In this document: in pieces, positions 26,000 to 35,800 of the stretch | Numbering within the stretch: the first letter of the stretch is position 1 | Layout of the letters: every line of letters begins with the position of its first letter | Assembly (NCBI GenBank): GCA_034437655.1 | Contig: DAOTTU010000012.1 | Span: 52,591-116,590 of the forward strand | From: J027 sp034437655 | GTDB lineage: Bacteria > Chloroflexota > Anaerolineae > Aggregatilineales > J027 | DNA: 64,000 nt | Direction: 5' to 3' | The notes under the pieces: model-generated | Told to the model about the DNA's origin: nothing | What the model saw: only the letters and a program-made list of their open reading frames with translations | Database searches by the model: none | Position numbers and translations under genes: made by a program

Positions 26000-26764
26000 A
26001 TGGTCATGGCTTCCAGACAACCGCTTCTCTGGGTTTTGATTGCACTTCTGCTCCTGAGCATCTCCTGCACACTGATTGCGGAAGGGACGCTCACGGATGA
26101 TCAACGTCTGGTGCGTGAGGAACGCCCGGCACTGATCCTGCTGGCTCCTGAAACAAACAGGCAGTATGCCCCCAATACCGAAGTAATCCTCCATGCGTTG
26201 GCAACGGATAGCGTTGGCGTCTCGCGGGTAGATTTCTTGATTGACGCCCCGGGTTTGGAAGAAATGCTAACAGTCACTGTGCCTGATCCACAGCCAGACA
26301 CACCTGTCAATGCGATTGTGCGCTGGCAAGCCCCTGTGCAAGAACTCTACATTGTAGAGGTTCGGGCATTTCGGGCAGCGGGTGATCCCAATGATCCTAA
26401 CGATGACATCCCCAGCAATGTCGCCATCCGCACCTTCGAGGTGGTGCCGCGTCCAGTGAATAACGTCCCTCAACCGACCGAAACCGCTATTCCACCGCGT
26501 AGCAACCCGGAGTTGGATATCACACCCGGCCGTGTCAACAACGCGAGTGCTGTTCCGATTCGGCAAGGGCCGGGGCCAGCCTACACGATACTGGAAGATG
26601 CCGCGCCGGGGGTAATTCTAAACATTGTCGGGCGCAGTGTGGACAATATCTGGCTGGTGGTTGAGTTGCCGACCGGGTTTGGTTGGATCATCGCGGAAAC
26701 TGTTACCCTACCGGCTGCTATCGAGACGCTGCCCCCGGTCGAAGCGCCGCCATTACCTGAATAA
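26000..26764 (+). CDS. Lipoprotein with Ig-like and SH3 domains
   Basis: The 254-residue product has a hydrophobic N-terminus ending in LSISC (Cys23), a plausible though imperfect lipobox. Residues about 45-155 look like an immunoglobulin-like domain found in many Chloroflexota surface proteins (YAPNTEVILHALATDSVGVSRVDF, then LYIVEVRAFR). A Pro-rich linker leads to a bacterial SH3 domain (VPIRQGPGPAYTILEDA, then GFGWIIAETV). It ends in a short PVEAPPLPE tail. It would be anchored outside the membrane and may bind cell-wall material. ATG codons at 26000 and 26006 are both possible starts; neither has a good ribosome site, which lies under the inverted repeat. psuG follows 12 bases later. Confidence 0.75.
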   Translation: MVMASRQPLLWVLIALLLLSISCTLIAEGTLTDDQRLVREERPALILLAPETNRQYAPNTEVILHALATDSVGVSRVDFLIDAPGLEEMLTVTVPDPQPDTPVNAIVRWQAPVQELYIVEVRAFRAAGDPNDPNDDIPSNVAIRTFEVVPRPVNNVPQPTETAIPPRSNPELDITPGRVNNASAVPIRQGPGPAYTILEDAAPGVILNIVGRSVDNIWLVVELPTGFGWIIAETVTLPAAIETLPPVEAPPLPE

Positions 26765-26776
26765 TGAGGAAACCCT

Positions 26777-27679
26777 ATGCATGTAGCACTCTCCCCTGAC
26801 GTGACAAAAGCGCTTGAAGCCAGGCAGCCCGTTGTTGCTCTGGAATCCACGGTGATTGCTCATGGCTTGCCGTGGCCGCAAAATCTTGAGCTGGCGCAGG
26901 AACTCGAGCAGATTGTGCGCGACCATAACGCGGTACCCGCAACCATCGCCATTATTGAAGGCCAACCCAGAGCCGGGCTCAGCACCGACGAACTCACCGC
27001 ACTCGCGGACGGTCAAACACCCGTGGAGAAAATCAGTCGTCGTGACGTTGGCGTAGCCATCACTCGCAAGCTGTATGGGGCTACGACGGTTGCGGCCACA
27101 ATGATCATTGCGGCCAAAGTAGGCATTCAAGTTTTTGCAACGGGCGGCATCGGCGGTGTGCATCGTGGTGACACAGGCGACATCAGCGCAGATTTGCCAG
27201 AACTGAGCCAGACGCCAGTGGTCGTTGTCTGTGCCGGGGCCAAGTCGATTCTTGACTTGCCACGCACCCTTGAATGGCTAGAAACGGCCGGTGTGCCGCT
27301 CCTTGGCTATCAAACCGATGAATTCCCCGCTTTTTACACGCCTAAAAGCGGTTTGCAGATACCCTGCCGCGTTGAAAACCCGACCGAAATCGCGCAAATT
27401 GTGCAAGCCCAGTGGCGTCTTGGTTTGCAGAGTGGTGTGCTGGTGACAGTGCCCATCCGCACTGAAGATGCCCTTGAAGCAGACGTTGTAGAGGGATTCA
27501 TTACCCGCGCTCTCGAAGAAGCTGATGCCGATGGGATCGTGGGCAAAGAGGTTACGCCATTTGTGTTGTCACGACTGGTCAATATTTCTCACGGCGAAAC
27601 GTTGAAAGCCAACCTCGCCTTGTTGCGTCAGAATGCAGCAGTTGCGGCCCAAATTGCAACCGAGATGGTCAAGGTGTGA
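26777..27679 (+). CDS. psuG: Pseudouridine-5'-phosphate glycosidase
   Basis: The 300-residue protein matches PsuG throughout: VALESTVIAHGLPWPQN, ATIAIIEGQPRAGLS, the catalytic-region RRDVGVAI, GATTVAATMIIA, the FATGGIGGVHRG loop and the metal-binding EFPAFYT. The enzyme cleaves the C-C glycosidic bond of pseudouridine 5'-phosphate to uracil and ribose 5-phosphate, in a manganese-dependent reaction. The length is normal. GAGGA precedes the ATG by seven bases. The usual partner, a pseudouridine kinase (psuK), is not adjacent. It follows an SH3 lipoprotein gene with a 12-base gap and overlaps the opposing gene by 11 bases. Confidence 0.95.
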   Translation: MHVALSPDVTKALEARQPVVALESTVIAHGLPWPQNLELAQELEQIVRDHNAVPATIAIIEGQPRAGLSTDELTALADGQTPVEKISRRDVGVAITRKLYGATTVAATMIIAAKVGIQVFATGGIGGVHRGDTGDISADLPELSQTPVVVVCAGAKSILDLPRTLEWLETAGVPLLGYQTDEFPAFYTPKSGLQIPCRVENPTEIAQIVQAQWRLGLQSGVLVTVPIRTEDALEADVVEGFITRALEEADADGIVGKEVTPFVLSRLVNISHGETLKANLALLRQNAAVAAQIATEMVKV

Positions 27680-28886
27680 CAGTGAAAATCGTGCTGCTGG
27701 TTGCGTCTTCGTCTTCACCAACGAACAGCCGTAGTTCATATTCCCCTGAGAGGTAACCTTCCGCCGGCCGTAAGAAAAAGAAGGTGCGCCCGCTGCCAGT
27801 CACCCCCCAGAGCCGTTGCCGCGCGGCGATTGGTTCCCCGTCGCGTAGCAATTCCCAGCGCCACAACATCCCGCTGCGCATGTCCTCAAATTCCAGGAAA
27901 AAATACAAGCGCGCGATGTCATTACTGAATGTTGTGGCAGCATCGACTGGACCTAGCGCGTCGTTCAGGGCGTCGTCAACCGCATAGACACTAAGCCGCG
28001 CAGTGGTGGGTGCTTCCGCGAGGGGTGTGACGTTCAGGTTATTGATGCTAATCGTTGGCAGCGGCGTGATTGATGGTGTCGGCGTTTGTGATGGTGTCAG
28101 GGTCAACGTTGGTGTGGTGGTCGCAGTTGCTGTCAGCGTTGAGGTTGGCGTGGCGCTGGGGGTACGCGAAGGCGTGTTCGTCGCTGTGAGGGTGACTGTC
28201 GCCGTTAGGGATGGCGTTTGGCTGGGCATAGTGGTTGCAGTATGGCTGGCGGTGGGTGTCGGCTGTGGCGTGCGGGTAGTTGTCTCTGTCGGGGTGATAC
28301 CTGGCGCGTCGGTGCTGGTTGCTGATGCAGTTGCAGTTTGCGTTTCCGTTGCTGTCGCGGTGTTGGTTGCAGTCGTAGTCAGTGTGGCGGTCGGTGAAAT
28401 TGAAGCGGTGCCTGTCACAGTCGGGGTTGGCGATGTGGTTGCACTATTTTCAGCGGCGACGAGGGTGCCGGGCTCTGCAATGATGTCGTTGCTCTCGGTG
28501 GCGTCGGGTGTGGTGGTTGGTGTGGCGTCGCTGGTGTCATCGGTAGTGGGTGTGAGTGTCAACGTAGCAACAGTGCCTTCTGGCGAGACAATCGACGAGA
28601 AGTCGGCCATAGCGGTTAAGCCGGGGGCTGGGTCGGCTGGTTCCTCCTCTTCGATGAATGAAAAAAGGACTGTCGTAATGCAAAACCCGGCGCTCAGGCT
28701 CAAAAACAGCATCGCAAGCAGCAACGCGCGCAGGCCACGCCGCCCGGCACTCCGCCGATGCAGCCAATAGCTGGCTCCTCGACTACGCCGAAATAACACC
28801 AGCGAGAGCAGCAGCAAAATAAAGCCGAGAGCGAACAACCCGGCGGTGATAATTGGTAAGCGTTGTGTTAGTTCATCTAGCGTCAT
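27669..28886 (-). CDS. Two-helix membrane protein with long Thr/Pro/Ala stalk and beta-rich outer domain
   Basis: The 405-residue protein has a first transmembrane helix at about 13-32, a basic loop (RRSAGRRGLR) and a second helix at about 52-75. Residues about 113-280 are a low-complexity stalk built of Thr, Pro, Ala and Ser (for example TPTASHTATTMPSQTP). The last 110 residues form a soluble domain (DALNDALGPVDAATTFSNDIARLYFFLEF) with Trp- and Arg-rich strands. The stalk would hold this domain away from the membrane on the cell surface. Function and ligand are unknown; I recognise no named family. Confidence 0.7.
   Translation of the reverse strand: MTLDELTQRLPIITAGLFALGFILLLLSLVLFRRSRGASYWLHRRSAGRRGLRALLLAMLFLSLSAGFCITTVLFSFIEEEEPADPAPGLTAMADFSSIVSPEGTVATLTLTPTTDDTSDATPTTTPDATESNDIIAEPGTLVAAENSATTSPTPTVTGTASISPTATLTTTATNTATATETQTATASATSTDAPGITPTETTTRTPQPTPTASHTATTMPSQTPSLTATVTLTATNTPSRTPSATPTSTLTATATTTPTLTLTPSQTPTPSITPLPTISINNLNVTPLAEAPTTARLSVYAVDDALNDALGPVDAATTFSNDIARLYFFLEFEDMRSGMLWRWELLRDGEPIAARQRLWGVTGSGRTFFFLRPAEGYLSGEYELRLFVGEDEDATSSTIFTVTP
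28046..28550 (-). repeat. Low-complexity DNA encoding a Thr/Pro/Ala-rich stalk
   Basis: This stretch consists of degenerate short repeats (ACNCCNACN-type codons on the minus strand) that encode the stalk of the preceding membrane protein. Similar tracts encode the stalks at 29697-29870 and 33473-33780. Confidence 0.7.
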
Positions 28887-28913
28887 AGCGTGAATTTTCT
28901 CAGATTTTCGGTC

Positions 28914-28942
28914 TTGCCAACAGTGGCAGAACTTCGTATACT
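28914..28942 (+). promoter_or_regulatory. tRNA-Val promoter
   Basis: TTGCCA (28914-28919) and TATACT (28937-28942) are separated by 17 bases. The -10 box ends 15 bases before the mature 5' end of the tRNA. Confidence 0.65.
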
Positions 28943-28957
28943 GTTGGACACAATTAA

Positions 28958-29031
28958 GGGGTCTTAGCTCAGTTGGCCAGAGCGCTTCGTTGACATCGAA
29001 GAGGTCACAGGTTCAAGTCCTGTAGATCCCA
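28958..29031 (+). tRNA. tRNA-Val (anticodon GAC)
   Basis: The 74-base sequence folds as a cloverleaf. The acceptor stem is GGGGTCT with AGATCCC (one G-T pair). The D arm is GCTC/GAGC with the AGTTGGCCA loop. The anticodon stem is CTTCG/CGAAG around TTGACAT, giving anticodon GAC at 28992-28994. The T arm is ACAGG-TTCAAGT-CCTGT. The discriminator is A, and CCA is not encoded, so it must be added after transcription. Confidence 0.97.
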
Positions 29032-29044
29032 ACCCATAAGAAAG

Positions 29045-29076
29045 AAGCCACTTGTTAAATCAACGGTGGCTTTTTT
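29045..29076 (+). terminator. Terminator after tRNA-Val
   Basis: AAGCCAC (29045-29051) pairs with GTGGCTT (29066-29072), followed by a run of T residues. It lies 14 bases after the tRNA and also just downstream of the opposing TPR protein gene. Confidence 0.75.
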
Positions 29077-29098
29077 CATGTGATAATAGCATGCATCA

Positions 29099-31651
29099 CT
29101 ACGGTTGCGGGTCCGGACAGACATCACCCGGTACCGTGTCAACAACGTCATTGCGCACCCACCCTGCAATTGTCGCTGCACCTTCTTGATATTCAATCTG
29201 ATACCAGATTTCACCGAGTACATTTTCGCGTACCTCATAAACACCGGCCTGTTCACGAACGCCGAGCTGGTTGATGATGTCGCCGTTTGTGCTGGGTGTG
29301 CTACGGACATTGACACCCTGCGCTGGCCCGGGGGCAAACACTGTACACAGGTCTAACCGTTCCGTTGCTGTGGGGGTTGGTGTGTTACTTGGTGTTGGCG
29401 TCGGTGTGGCCGTCGGGGGGCGGTTGGTGGCTGTCTGTGTCGCATTGAACTGGCTGGTTTCGCGAGCGAATCTGGTTGCTGCCGCACGGGTCTGGGTTGC
29501 CTGCAAGGTTCGCGCGGCGCTGGTTGCGGTGAGAATTTCGTTGAAGCTGTCCTGCGTTGCGGTCTGGTTCGCCTGCAAAATCGCGGCCTCACGGGTACCG
29601 ATGGCGTCTTCTTCGATCTGGGTGGCTGTGGCCGCCGCTGCTGATGTTTCCGAGGCAAAGGCCAGAATCGCATTCTGGGTCGCTGTTTGGTCTTGCGGGA
29701 AAATCTCAGTCGGTGTGCTGGTAGGTGTGGCGGTGTTGGTGGCAGTGGGGGTATCGGTTGGTGTACTCGTCGGTGTATTGGTGGCGGTGGCCGTCGGTGT
29801 AGTACTGGGTGTGCTGGTAGGTGTGGCGGTACTGGTTGCGGTGCTGGTTGGCGTCTCTGTTGGGAAGAACTCCGCTTCGATGGAATCACGGCTGATATAT
29901 AACACCGCACCGATTACCAGCATGATGATAAACCCGATGCCGCCGTAATTCAGCAAGCGTCGTTGCTTGAGCGAGCGCACCTCATTTTCGAGCCGCAAAA
30001 TCTCCGAACGCCGTCCCAATACGCGGAAGGGATCGTCTTTGGCAATAGCCAGCCAACGATTCGCGTTTTCAATATCACGGCGATCAATCGCCATTTCGAC
30101 GCGCTCTAAGTGCCGGGCCAGCAAATCACCGAGCAGCGCCTGATAGCGTTGATCCTGCGCGTGGAGCCGCAACCCGGTCAGCATTTGCCGTGCCTGCGCC
30201 AGTTCGTTGTCAAAATTTTGCGCAATGAGCCCGGCCGCACGTTCCATCAATTGCCGACCGTCGTTGAGTTCGGTGGCTAACTGGTCGGCTTTGCGCTTCC
30301 CGGCGATAGACTGCTCGTCGGTGGCGTCCAGTTGCAGCGCTGCGTTGAAAAACTCGCGAGATTCTTCGGCCAGGCGGTATTTCTCCTCAATCGCACCGAC
30401 GCTATCAATGCGGGTTAAAGTCTCCTCACCTTGCTGGATAAGTTGCGCCTTCACGTTTTGAATATGGCTGTTGGTGTCCGTGACCATTTGCTGCAAGCGA
30501 CGGCTGCCCGGCAACACCTGGCGTAAGCTGGAGAGCATTTGCAAGAGGTCAACCAGCCCGTCGGCCCGTTCAAGCAATGTCCCCGAAATCATGCTGAGCC
30601 GCATGTTGGCTTCGTCGAATTGCTCCTGCACCCGTTGCACGAGGTCTACCCGTTCTTCAGCTTCCGGGTCACCTGCAACAACCCCGAGTGCGCCCTTGTA
30701 TTTGTTGAGCGCTCCGCTCCAGTCGTCCGCCGCCAGCAAGCGGTCACCGTCGGCGAGCAATTCGCGGGCCAGCACGAGGTCTTGAATTTCGAGCAGGGCT
30801 TGTTCGACGTCTTTCCAGTTACGGATGCCGCCTTGCTCGGCAATGTCACGCGCTTGACGGTAGAGGCGTTCGGCTTCTTGATAATTGCCAGCACGAACGA
30901 GTGAATTGGCGCGGTTATAGGCCACTCGGGCGTCGAAGGGGATGCGATGGTCTGGCACGATGCCGCGCATGATGTTGTCTTCGGATTTTTGCTTGTATTC
31001 CTGCGCCTGAGCGTTGTTTGGGTCAATGCTCAGCAGTTGTGCGGCCAGATCAACGGTGCGTTCATAGTCCCCGGCATAATACGCTGATGCGACTTCGGCA
31101 AGGCGGCTATCATTGTCCTGCGTGGGATCTGGGCTAGCGGCAGGCTGCTCAGGAGACGTTGCTGCAACGGGGTCAGCATCTGCTGGGGGCGGTGCTGGTG
31201 ACGCGGCCGCTGCATCATCAAAGCCCAGCGATACACCGTAACGCTCAGCCAGTCCACGCACTTTGAGCATATGCTGCGAACTACGCTGGGCCGCTTGCAG
31301 CAAGAGTTCGTGGGTTGCATCGTGATGTGGGTCAATGTCTAGCGCTTCAGCGAGAATATCAATGGCTTCGTCGTAATCCTGGTCATCACCAGCAATTTCG
31401 ATACGAATCCGGGCCCGCCGCAACAGACCGCGAACCTGCCCGGCGTTGGGATTATTGCGCTGGGGGGCACTGCGCCGCGCGATTTCACTAAATAGCTCGC
31501 GCGCTTCGTCCTCGAACTCGGTGTTTTTGCTCTGGGTCAAAAGCTGGCGGGCTTCATCCTCAAGCGGGCTGATCTCATCAGCAGCCGCGTCAGGTGGTAG
31601 GTTGTCTAGTTGGGTGCGAAGCTCGTCCAGGGCAACACGTAAATCACTCAT
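29099..31651 (-). CDS. Large TPR-type protein spanning the membrane, with Thr/Pro stalk and SH3 domain outside
   Basis: The 850-residue protein has a long cytoplasmic helical part (1-560) with TPR-like units (YDEAIDILAEALDIDPHHDA, YERTVDLAAQLLSIDPNNAQ, YQEAERLYRQARDIAEQGG) and coiled-coil-like stretches. A single transmembrane helix lies at about 567-587 (IGFIIMLVIGAVLYIS). Outside, a Thr/Pro/Ser stalk (about 594-650), a Thr/Ala/Gln-rich helical segment (650-745) and a second Pro/Thr tract lead to a C-terminal SH3 domain (GVNVRSTPSTNGDIINQL, then AGWVRNDVV). It is the third gene of a leftward operon after two kinase homologues. It may link kinase-controlled assemblies inside the cell to the wall outside; this is inference. 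Confidence 0.8.
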   Translation of the reverse strand: MSDLRVALDELRTQLDNLPPDAAADEISPLEDEARQLLTQSKNTEFEDEARELFSEIARRSAPQRNNPNAGQVRGLLRRARIRIEIAGDDQDYDEAIDILAEALDIDPHHDATHELLLQAAQRSSQHMLKVRGLAERYGVSLGFDDAAAASPAPPPADADPVAATSPEQPAASPDPTQDNDSRLAEVASAYYAGDYERTVDLAAQLLSIDPNNAQAQEYKQKSEDNIMRGIVPDHRIPFDARVAYNRANSLVRAGNYQEAERLYRQARDIAEQGGIRNWKDVEQALLEIQDLVLARELLADGDRLLAADDWSGALNKYKGALGVVAGDPEAEERVDLVQRVQEQFDEANMRLSMISGTLLERADGLVDLLQMLSSLRQVLPGSRRLQQMVTDTNSHIQNVKAQLIQQGEETLTRIDSVGAIEEKYRLAEESREFFNAALQLDATDEQSIAGKRKADQLATELNDGRQLMERAAGLIAQNFDNELAQARQMLTGLRLHAQDQRYQALLGDLLARHLERVEMAIDRRDIENANRWLAIAKDDPFRVLGRRSEILRLENEVRSLKQRRLLNYGGIGFIIMLVIGAVLYISRDSIEAEFFPTETPTSTATSTATPTSTPSTTPTATATNTPTSTPTDTPTATNTATPTSTPTEIFPQDQTATQNAILAFASETSAAAATATQIEEDAIGTREAAILQANQTATQDSFNEILTATSAARTLQATQTRAAATRFARETSQFNATQTATNRPPTATPTPTPSNTPTPTATERLDLCTVFAPGPAQGVNVRSTPSTNGDIINQLGVREQAGVYEVRENVLGEIWYQIEYQEGAATIAGWVRNDVVDTVPGDVCPDPQP

Positions 31652-31687
31652 GCAGTTGGTCTCTTTGTTGTGTTGTTCATCGCAAAT

Positions 31688-32809
31688 TTACGGCACGACT
31701 CGGGCGTTCAGGTAATCGTTGATCGCTTTCATCAGGCGACGCAACTCGCGTTCCATGTCTTCGTTGATACCATCCATAATCGCGGCTTCCATCAACAGTT
31801 CACGGGCTTCGCGTGCCTGGTCAGAACTACTGCGTAGTTTGGCTAGCCCCTGCCGAATCTGTTCACGCGCATTGCTCAAGGCCGGCTCAGTAACCTGAAA
31901 ACGGAACTCCCACCCGAAATGGGTTGCGACCTGCTCCACATGCTGCAAAAAGGCAGCAGCCGTTTCAAAACCCTGACGTGCGCCGCGTTCCAGCAATTCG
32001 ATGATCTGTTGGCTTAATGTCGGCTCGGGCGAGAAGTCCAGACTGCTGACGTCGCTATAGCGGGCTTCGACTTCTTGTTGGCTGGCGGGTTGGGCACGTA
32101 GTTCACCACGTACAGGTGAAAGCCCGGTGAATGCCGGGTATAGAATCCCCACGCACAGGTTATGCACATCCTTCTGCTGTGAGATAGCATGGGCCTGCGT
32201 ATCACCTTTGACCAGTTTTGAACTGTTGAAGTCAATGACCCGTAGCTTATGACCGTCCCAGTAAACATGTTCCAGCTTATGGTCCAGGTAGAAGATATTC
32301 TCCTCATGTGAATCCATCAGCAGTGCGCCGAATTGCATCGCCAGCGCGAGCGCTTCTTCGGTGGGGAGCCGCCGCCGTTGCCCGGCCTGGGTGGGCTTCA
32401 TCAGATAAAACAAATTCTGGTGCCGAGGCAAGTATTCCAACGCGAGATAAGGCCGCCAACCGGCCGCGTTCCGGGCGAAAAGTTCCTCACGGAAGCGGGC
32501 CAGGTCTGTGCGCAGCGAGACGATGTCGCCTTCCGGGTAATCCCCGACCGCATCAATAAAGCCGCAATCATAGTAACGAATAGGGGTGTTGCTGTGCGAC
32601 AGCCGCGTCAGCAAATCCGCTTCATGGACGAAGGCTTCAGCTTCCCAACGTGGCGCGTCATCCATCACAACATGCTCGGGACGCATGACCTTGAGTGCAA
32701 TAACACGCCCATCGCGCCGATCTGTGGCTTCAACGACACGTGCGTAGTGACCCAGCGCATAGGTGTCTATAAAATTACCGAGCGTGTAAATGTCAGAGGT
32801 TGCTGGCAC
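31688..32809 (-). CDS. Divergent Hanks-type Ser/Thr kinase homologue, soluble
   Basis: The 373-residue protein shows a protein-kinase fold. Lys40 in IALKVM fits the ATP-anchoring Lys, the Glu in HEADLL the helix-C partner, and ALEYLPR the hinge. The catalytic loop, normally HRDLKPEN, reads YLDHKLEHVYW: Asp176 and Lys178 are kept but the metal-binding Asn is His181. The DFG motif is DFN (Asp193). The P-loop is poorly conserved (LGNFIDTYALGHYARV). The remaining 110 residues are helical (LRRLMKAINDYLNAR at the end). There is no membrane segment. It lies 19 bases after the 1508-residue kinase homologue and 36 bases before the TPR gene. It may be an active but unusual kinase or a pseudokinase. Confidence 0.8.
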   Translation of the reverse strand: MPATSDIYTLGNFIDTYALGHYARVVEATDRRDGRVIALKVMRPEHVVMDDAPRWEAEAFVHEADLLTRLSHSNTPIRYYDCGFIDAVGDYPEGDIVSLRTDLARFREELFARNAAGWRPYLALEYLPRHQNLFYLMKPTQAGQRRRLPTEEALALAMQFGALLMDSHEENIFYLDHKLEHVYWDGHKLRVIDFNSSKLVKGDTQAHAISQQKDVHNLCVGILYPAFTGLSPVRGELRAQPASQQEVEARYSDVSSLDFSPEPTLSQQIIELLERGARQGFETAAAFLQHVEQVATHFGWEFRFQVTEPALSNAREQIRQGLAKLRSSSDQAREARELLMEAAIMDGINEDMERELRRLMKAINDYLNARVVP

Positions 32810-32828
32810 GGGTGTTCATCCTGGTTTG

Positions 32829-35800
32829 CTATGACGCGGGCTCAAAACCCATCGAAATTTCTTCCACAACGATATAAATGCCATCACGCGATGTATACAG
32901 TACAGGCAGCAGCGGCGTCCCGGGTGGATAATTTGCCGCAGAGTCGCCCAATACCTGGTTTTCTTCGACAAATAGCGATACGGTACCGTCCTCGTTACGT
33001 TCCATGCGCAACGTTACCCTGAAGTTGCTCTCAGGGTAATCCGTCACTTCACGGTAGGTATCATTCTCACGGATACCAAACGCAATTGCATTCGGACGCG
33101 GCACTTGCACTTCAGCCGCAACACGCTCTCGGTCGGCGTTTTCGACACCAAGGCCAAAATAAATCCCCGTACCGATGGCTTCTGTTGAGTCAGGGTCTGT
33201 TGGTGAAGGCACAACCAGGTTCATCACGATTTCCACTGTTTGTAAGCGTTCGGCGGCATTTTCTGTGTCGGTAAGTGTCGCAAGATCCTCTTCAGAAAAC
33301 CGCACCACGACGGGGCCACCTTGCAAACTGTCTTCAGTTGCGCCGAGGGCCCACGGCCCACCAACACCAGGGTAAAACCATACCCGATTCCAGCTGAAGT
33401 CGCCAGCACCGGGTTGGTTCAAGGCACCCAAAATGTCGATTGCAAGCGAATCGTCGGTTGAAAGTGGGGTATCCGCTGTAACGCTGGCTGTCGTTGCGGT
33501 GCTGACCACTGTGGGTGTGAGTGGTGCTGCACCTGGCGGCGCATCCGTCACGGTTGGTGGGGGTGTGTCGGTTGCTGTCGGCAATGCCTCAGTCGCGGTT
33601 GCCATTGCCGTTGGTGGCTCGGTTGGGGGGCTGGTGCTGGTTGGGGCTTCGGTTGTGGCAGGTTGCGGCGTAGCAGTTGCGCCTTGTGTGGGCGTGGCGG
33701 TCGCCGGGACATCGGTGTTGGTGGGTAATAGCAACGTTGCGGTTGTGGTGCTGGTGTTGGTGGGCACCACTGCGGCTGCACCGCTATTGCCATTGTTACC
33801 GCCACCGCCTGCTGTGTCAGCATTATCATTGCCACCGCCGATGCCACCAAATAGCGCAAAGGCAATCACTCCGACGAGAACCACTGCCACGGTCGCAATA
33901 ATGCCCCACGGCATGTCGTTGCTATCGGTGGGCGCATCTGCAAAATCGACGCCCTGGCTGCTGGTGTCTTCTCCAACGAAACCGGGGGTGTCGTCTGCAT
34001 CAGAAGCGGCGGATGTTTCCGCAGGGGCGGCGTGTCCGCGCGATGAGCGGCGTGGCGGTGTGCCAGTTTGTGCCGGGTCGTCAGCATGGTCAGCGCTTGT
34101 TTCCAGCAATTCGCCTTCTACGACATCAGTATTTTCAGTATCACCAGGCGCTGGGGCTGACGCTGTTGGCTGCGGTGGTGTGCTGGAGGAGGCTGTTTCG
34201 GGCAGGTTTTGCGTGACTTCACGCCAGATTTGGTACAGCCGAAAAGTTGGATGCCGATTGATAAACAGGTTGGCAAAGTGCGTCTGAAATTCACTGAGCT
34301 TGTCGGCTTTGGGTAGTGCTTTGGTGTAGGTGTGTTGCACAGCAAGATAGGTCGAATGCCATTGCCGCACCTGATGGGTATGGGTTTCCCCGAGCTGTTC
34401 TTCGGTGGTGATGACAATGTTCATCAATGTTTGTTCGACACGCGGATCAACCTCTACATAGTCACCGGGAGCCGGAATGCGAGTGCTATGGGCGATTTCT
34501 TCGACTTTAAGGCGGTCACTTTGCAATCCAGAGACGATCTCCCGCAACTGTTCAGTCCAATCAAGCAACGGTTGTAGGTCAAGTTCGGCGGTGTCCTGTC
34601 CAGCTTGCATCGCTTCAACAGCAGCGTCAAAGGCTTCGCGCGCGGCCCGAAATTCGCCGTCTTCCCACTGCTTAACCGCATTTTCAAGGTGGCGCACCCC
34701 GGCCGCAATACTATCTAACCATTGACCGGCCGCGGGATGTTTCAGCAGCGATTGTACGTCTGCAAGCTGGTCTACATGTTGAATATCAGCCAATGCACGT
34801 TCAACATGCTGCATCAATTGCCGGGCCTCAAGTTGGTGGCTAAGTACGCCAAAAACAGGCGATGTGGTGGCATCTTCCTGTGTCTCGGCTGCGACGTTCC
34901 GCCAGAAGTCGGCCCCGTGCAAGTCCCCTTCTTGCACACAGAGCAGCCCTTGCAGGGTGTAATGCATGAATAGAGTGCGGGTGGCGGCGGTACTGTACTG
35001 GCGAAGCGGTTCAAGCAAAGCACGAGACATGGTTTTAAGGTAGGCGCTTTCGCTGCGTGTGGTAGCAGTAAACTCGTCCAGTTCCTGGCGTTCTTCGGGC
35101 AAGAACAACGCAACGATGGCTTTTTCGGTGCGTGTGGTCAGTTCGGCGTCGGCTACACCGTCATTTTCTAACCAATTCGCCGGGATTGCACTGAGTTCAG
35201 CGAGGCGTTTGATTACCTGCAATTCGCCGTCGGTCTGTGCCAGGGAATAGGCCCCTTCGACCTGATACGCTGCCTCTCGATACTTGCCTGCATCCCACAG
35301 ACGATAGCATTCCAGCAGCTTTTTACCAAGATTGGTGTTAGGGCTTAAAGACTCTGGTGTACTCGACGTACGTACCTGCTCGCTACGGTCACGAGCCCAC
35401 TTTGCCAGATGGGGGTTCAACTCGGTGATCTGGCGTGCCATACGAATGAGTAGCGACCTGGCAGCGCTGTGTTGTCCCATCATGAGGGTGTCACGTACCT
35501 GTTGCCAGACGTCGGCTGTGTTTTTGAGCATGGCATGGACAGTTCGCAAGCGCTCATCATGCGCATCGGCAGCATACCCGTCGAGCATGGTTAACACGCG
35601 GGCGAACCAGTCCGCGATGTTGCTACCGTCGGCAGTGGGCTTAAACCCGGCGATTGCTTCTATGGTGAGTGAAATTTCTTCAATATAGCCCTGCAATTCT
35701 GCAAAGCCAGCGTTATGTGGGTCAATTTCCTCGGCTTGGTGCAGTGCATCGGCAGCACGTTGGGGTTCACTGAGTACGACGCGGGCCATTGTGTCCAGAT

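Noticed and set aside
28046..28550. Short repeats that could suggest a CRISPR array or minisatellite
   Set aside because: The repeats are codon-phased, degenerate and without uniform spacers; they encode Thr/Pro/Ala stalk sequence.
28003..28770. A 255-residue open frame on the plus strand
   Set aside because: It is Val/Gly repeat sequence antisense to the Thr/Pro/Ala-rich stalk of the gene at 27669-28886; low complexity keeps the opposite frame open.
33433..34287. A 284-residue open frame on the plus strand
   Set aside because: It is antisense to the stalk and linker of the giant kinase homologue and is rich in Val, Ser and Gly with no family pattern.
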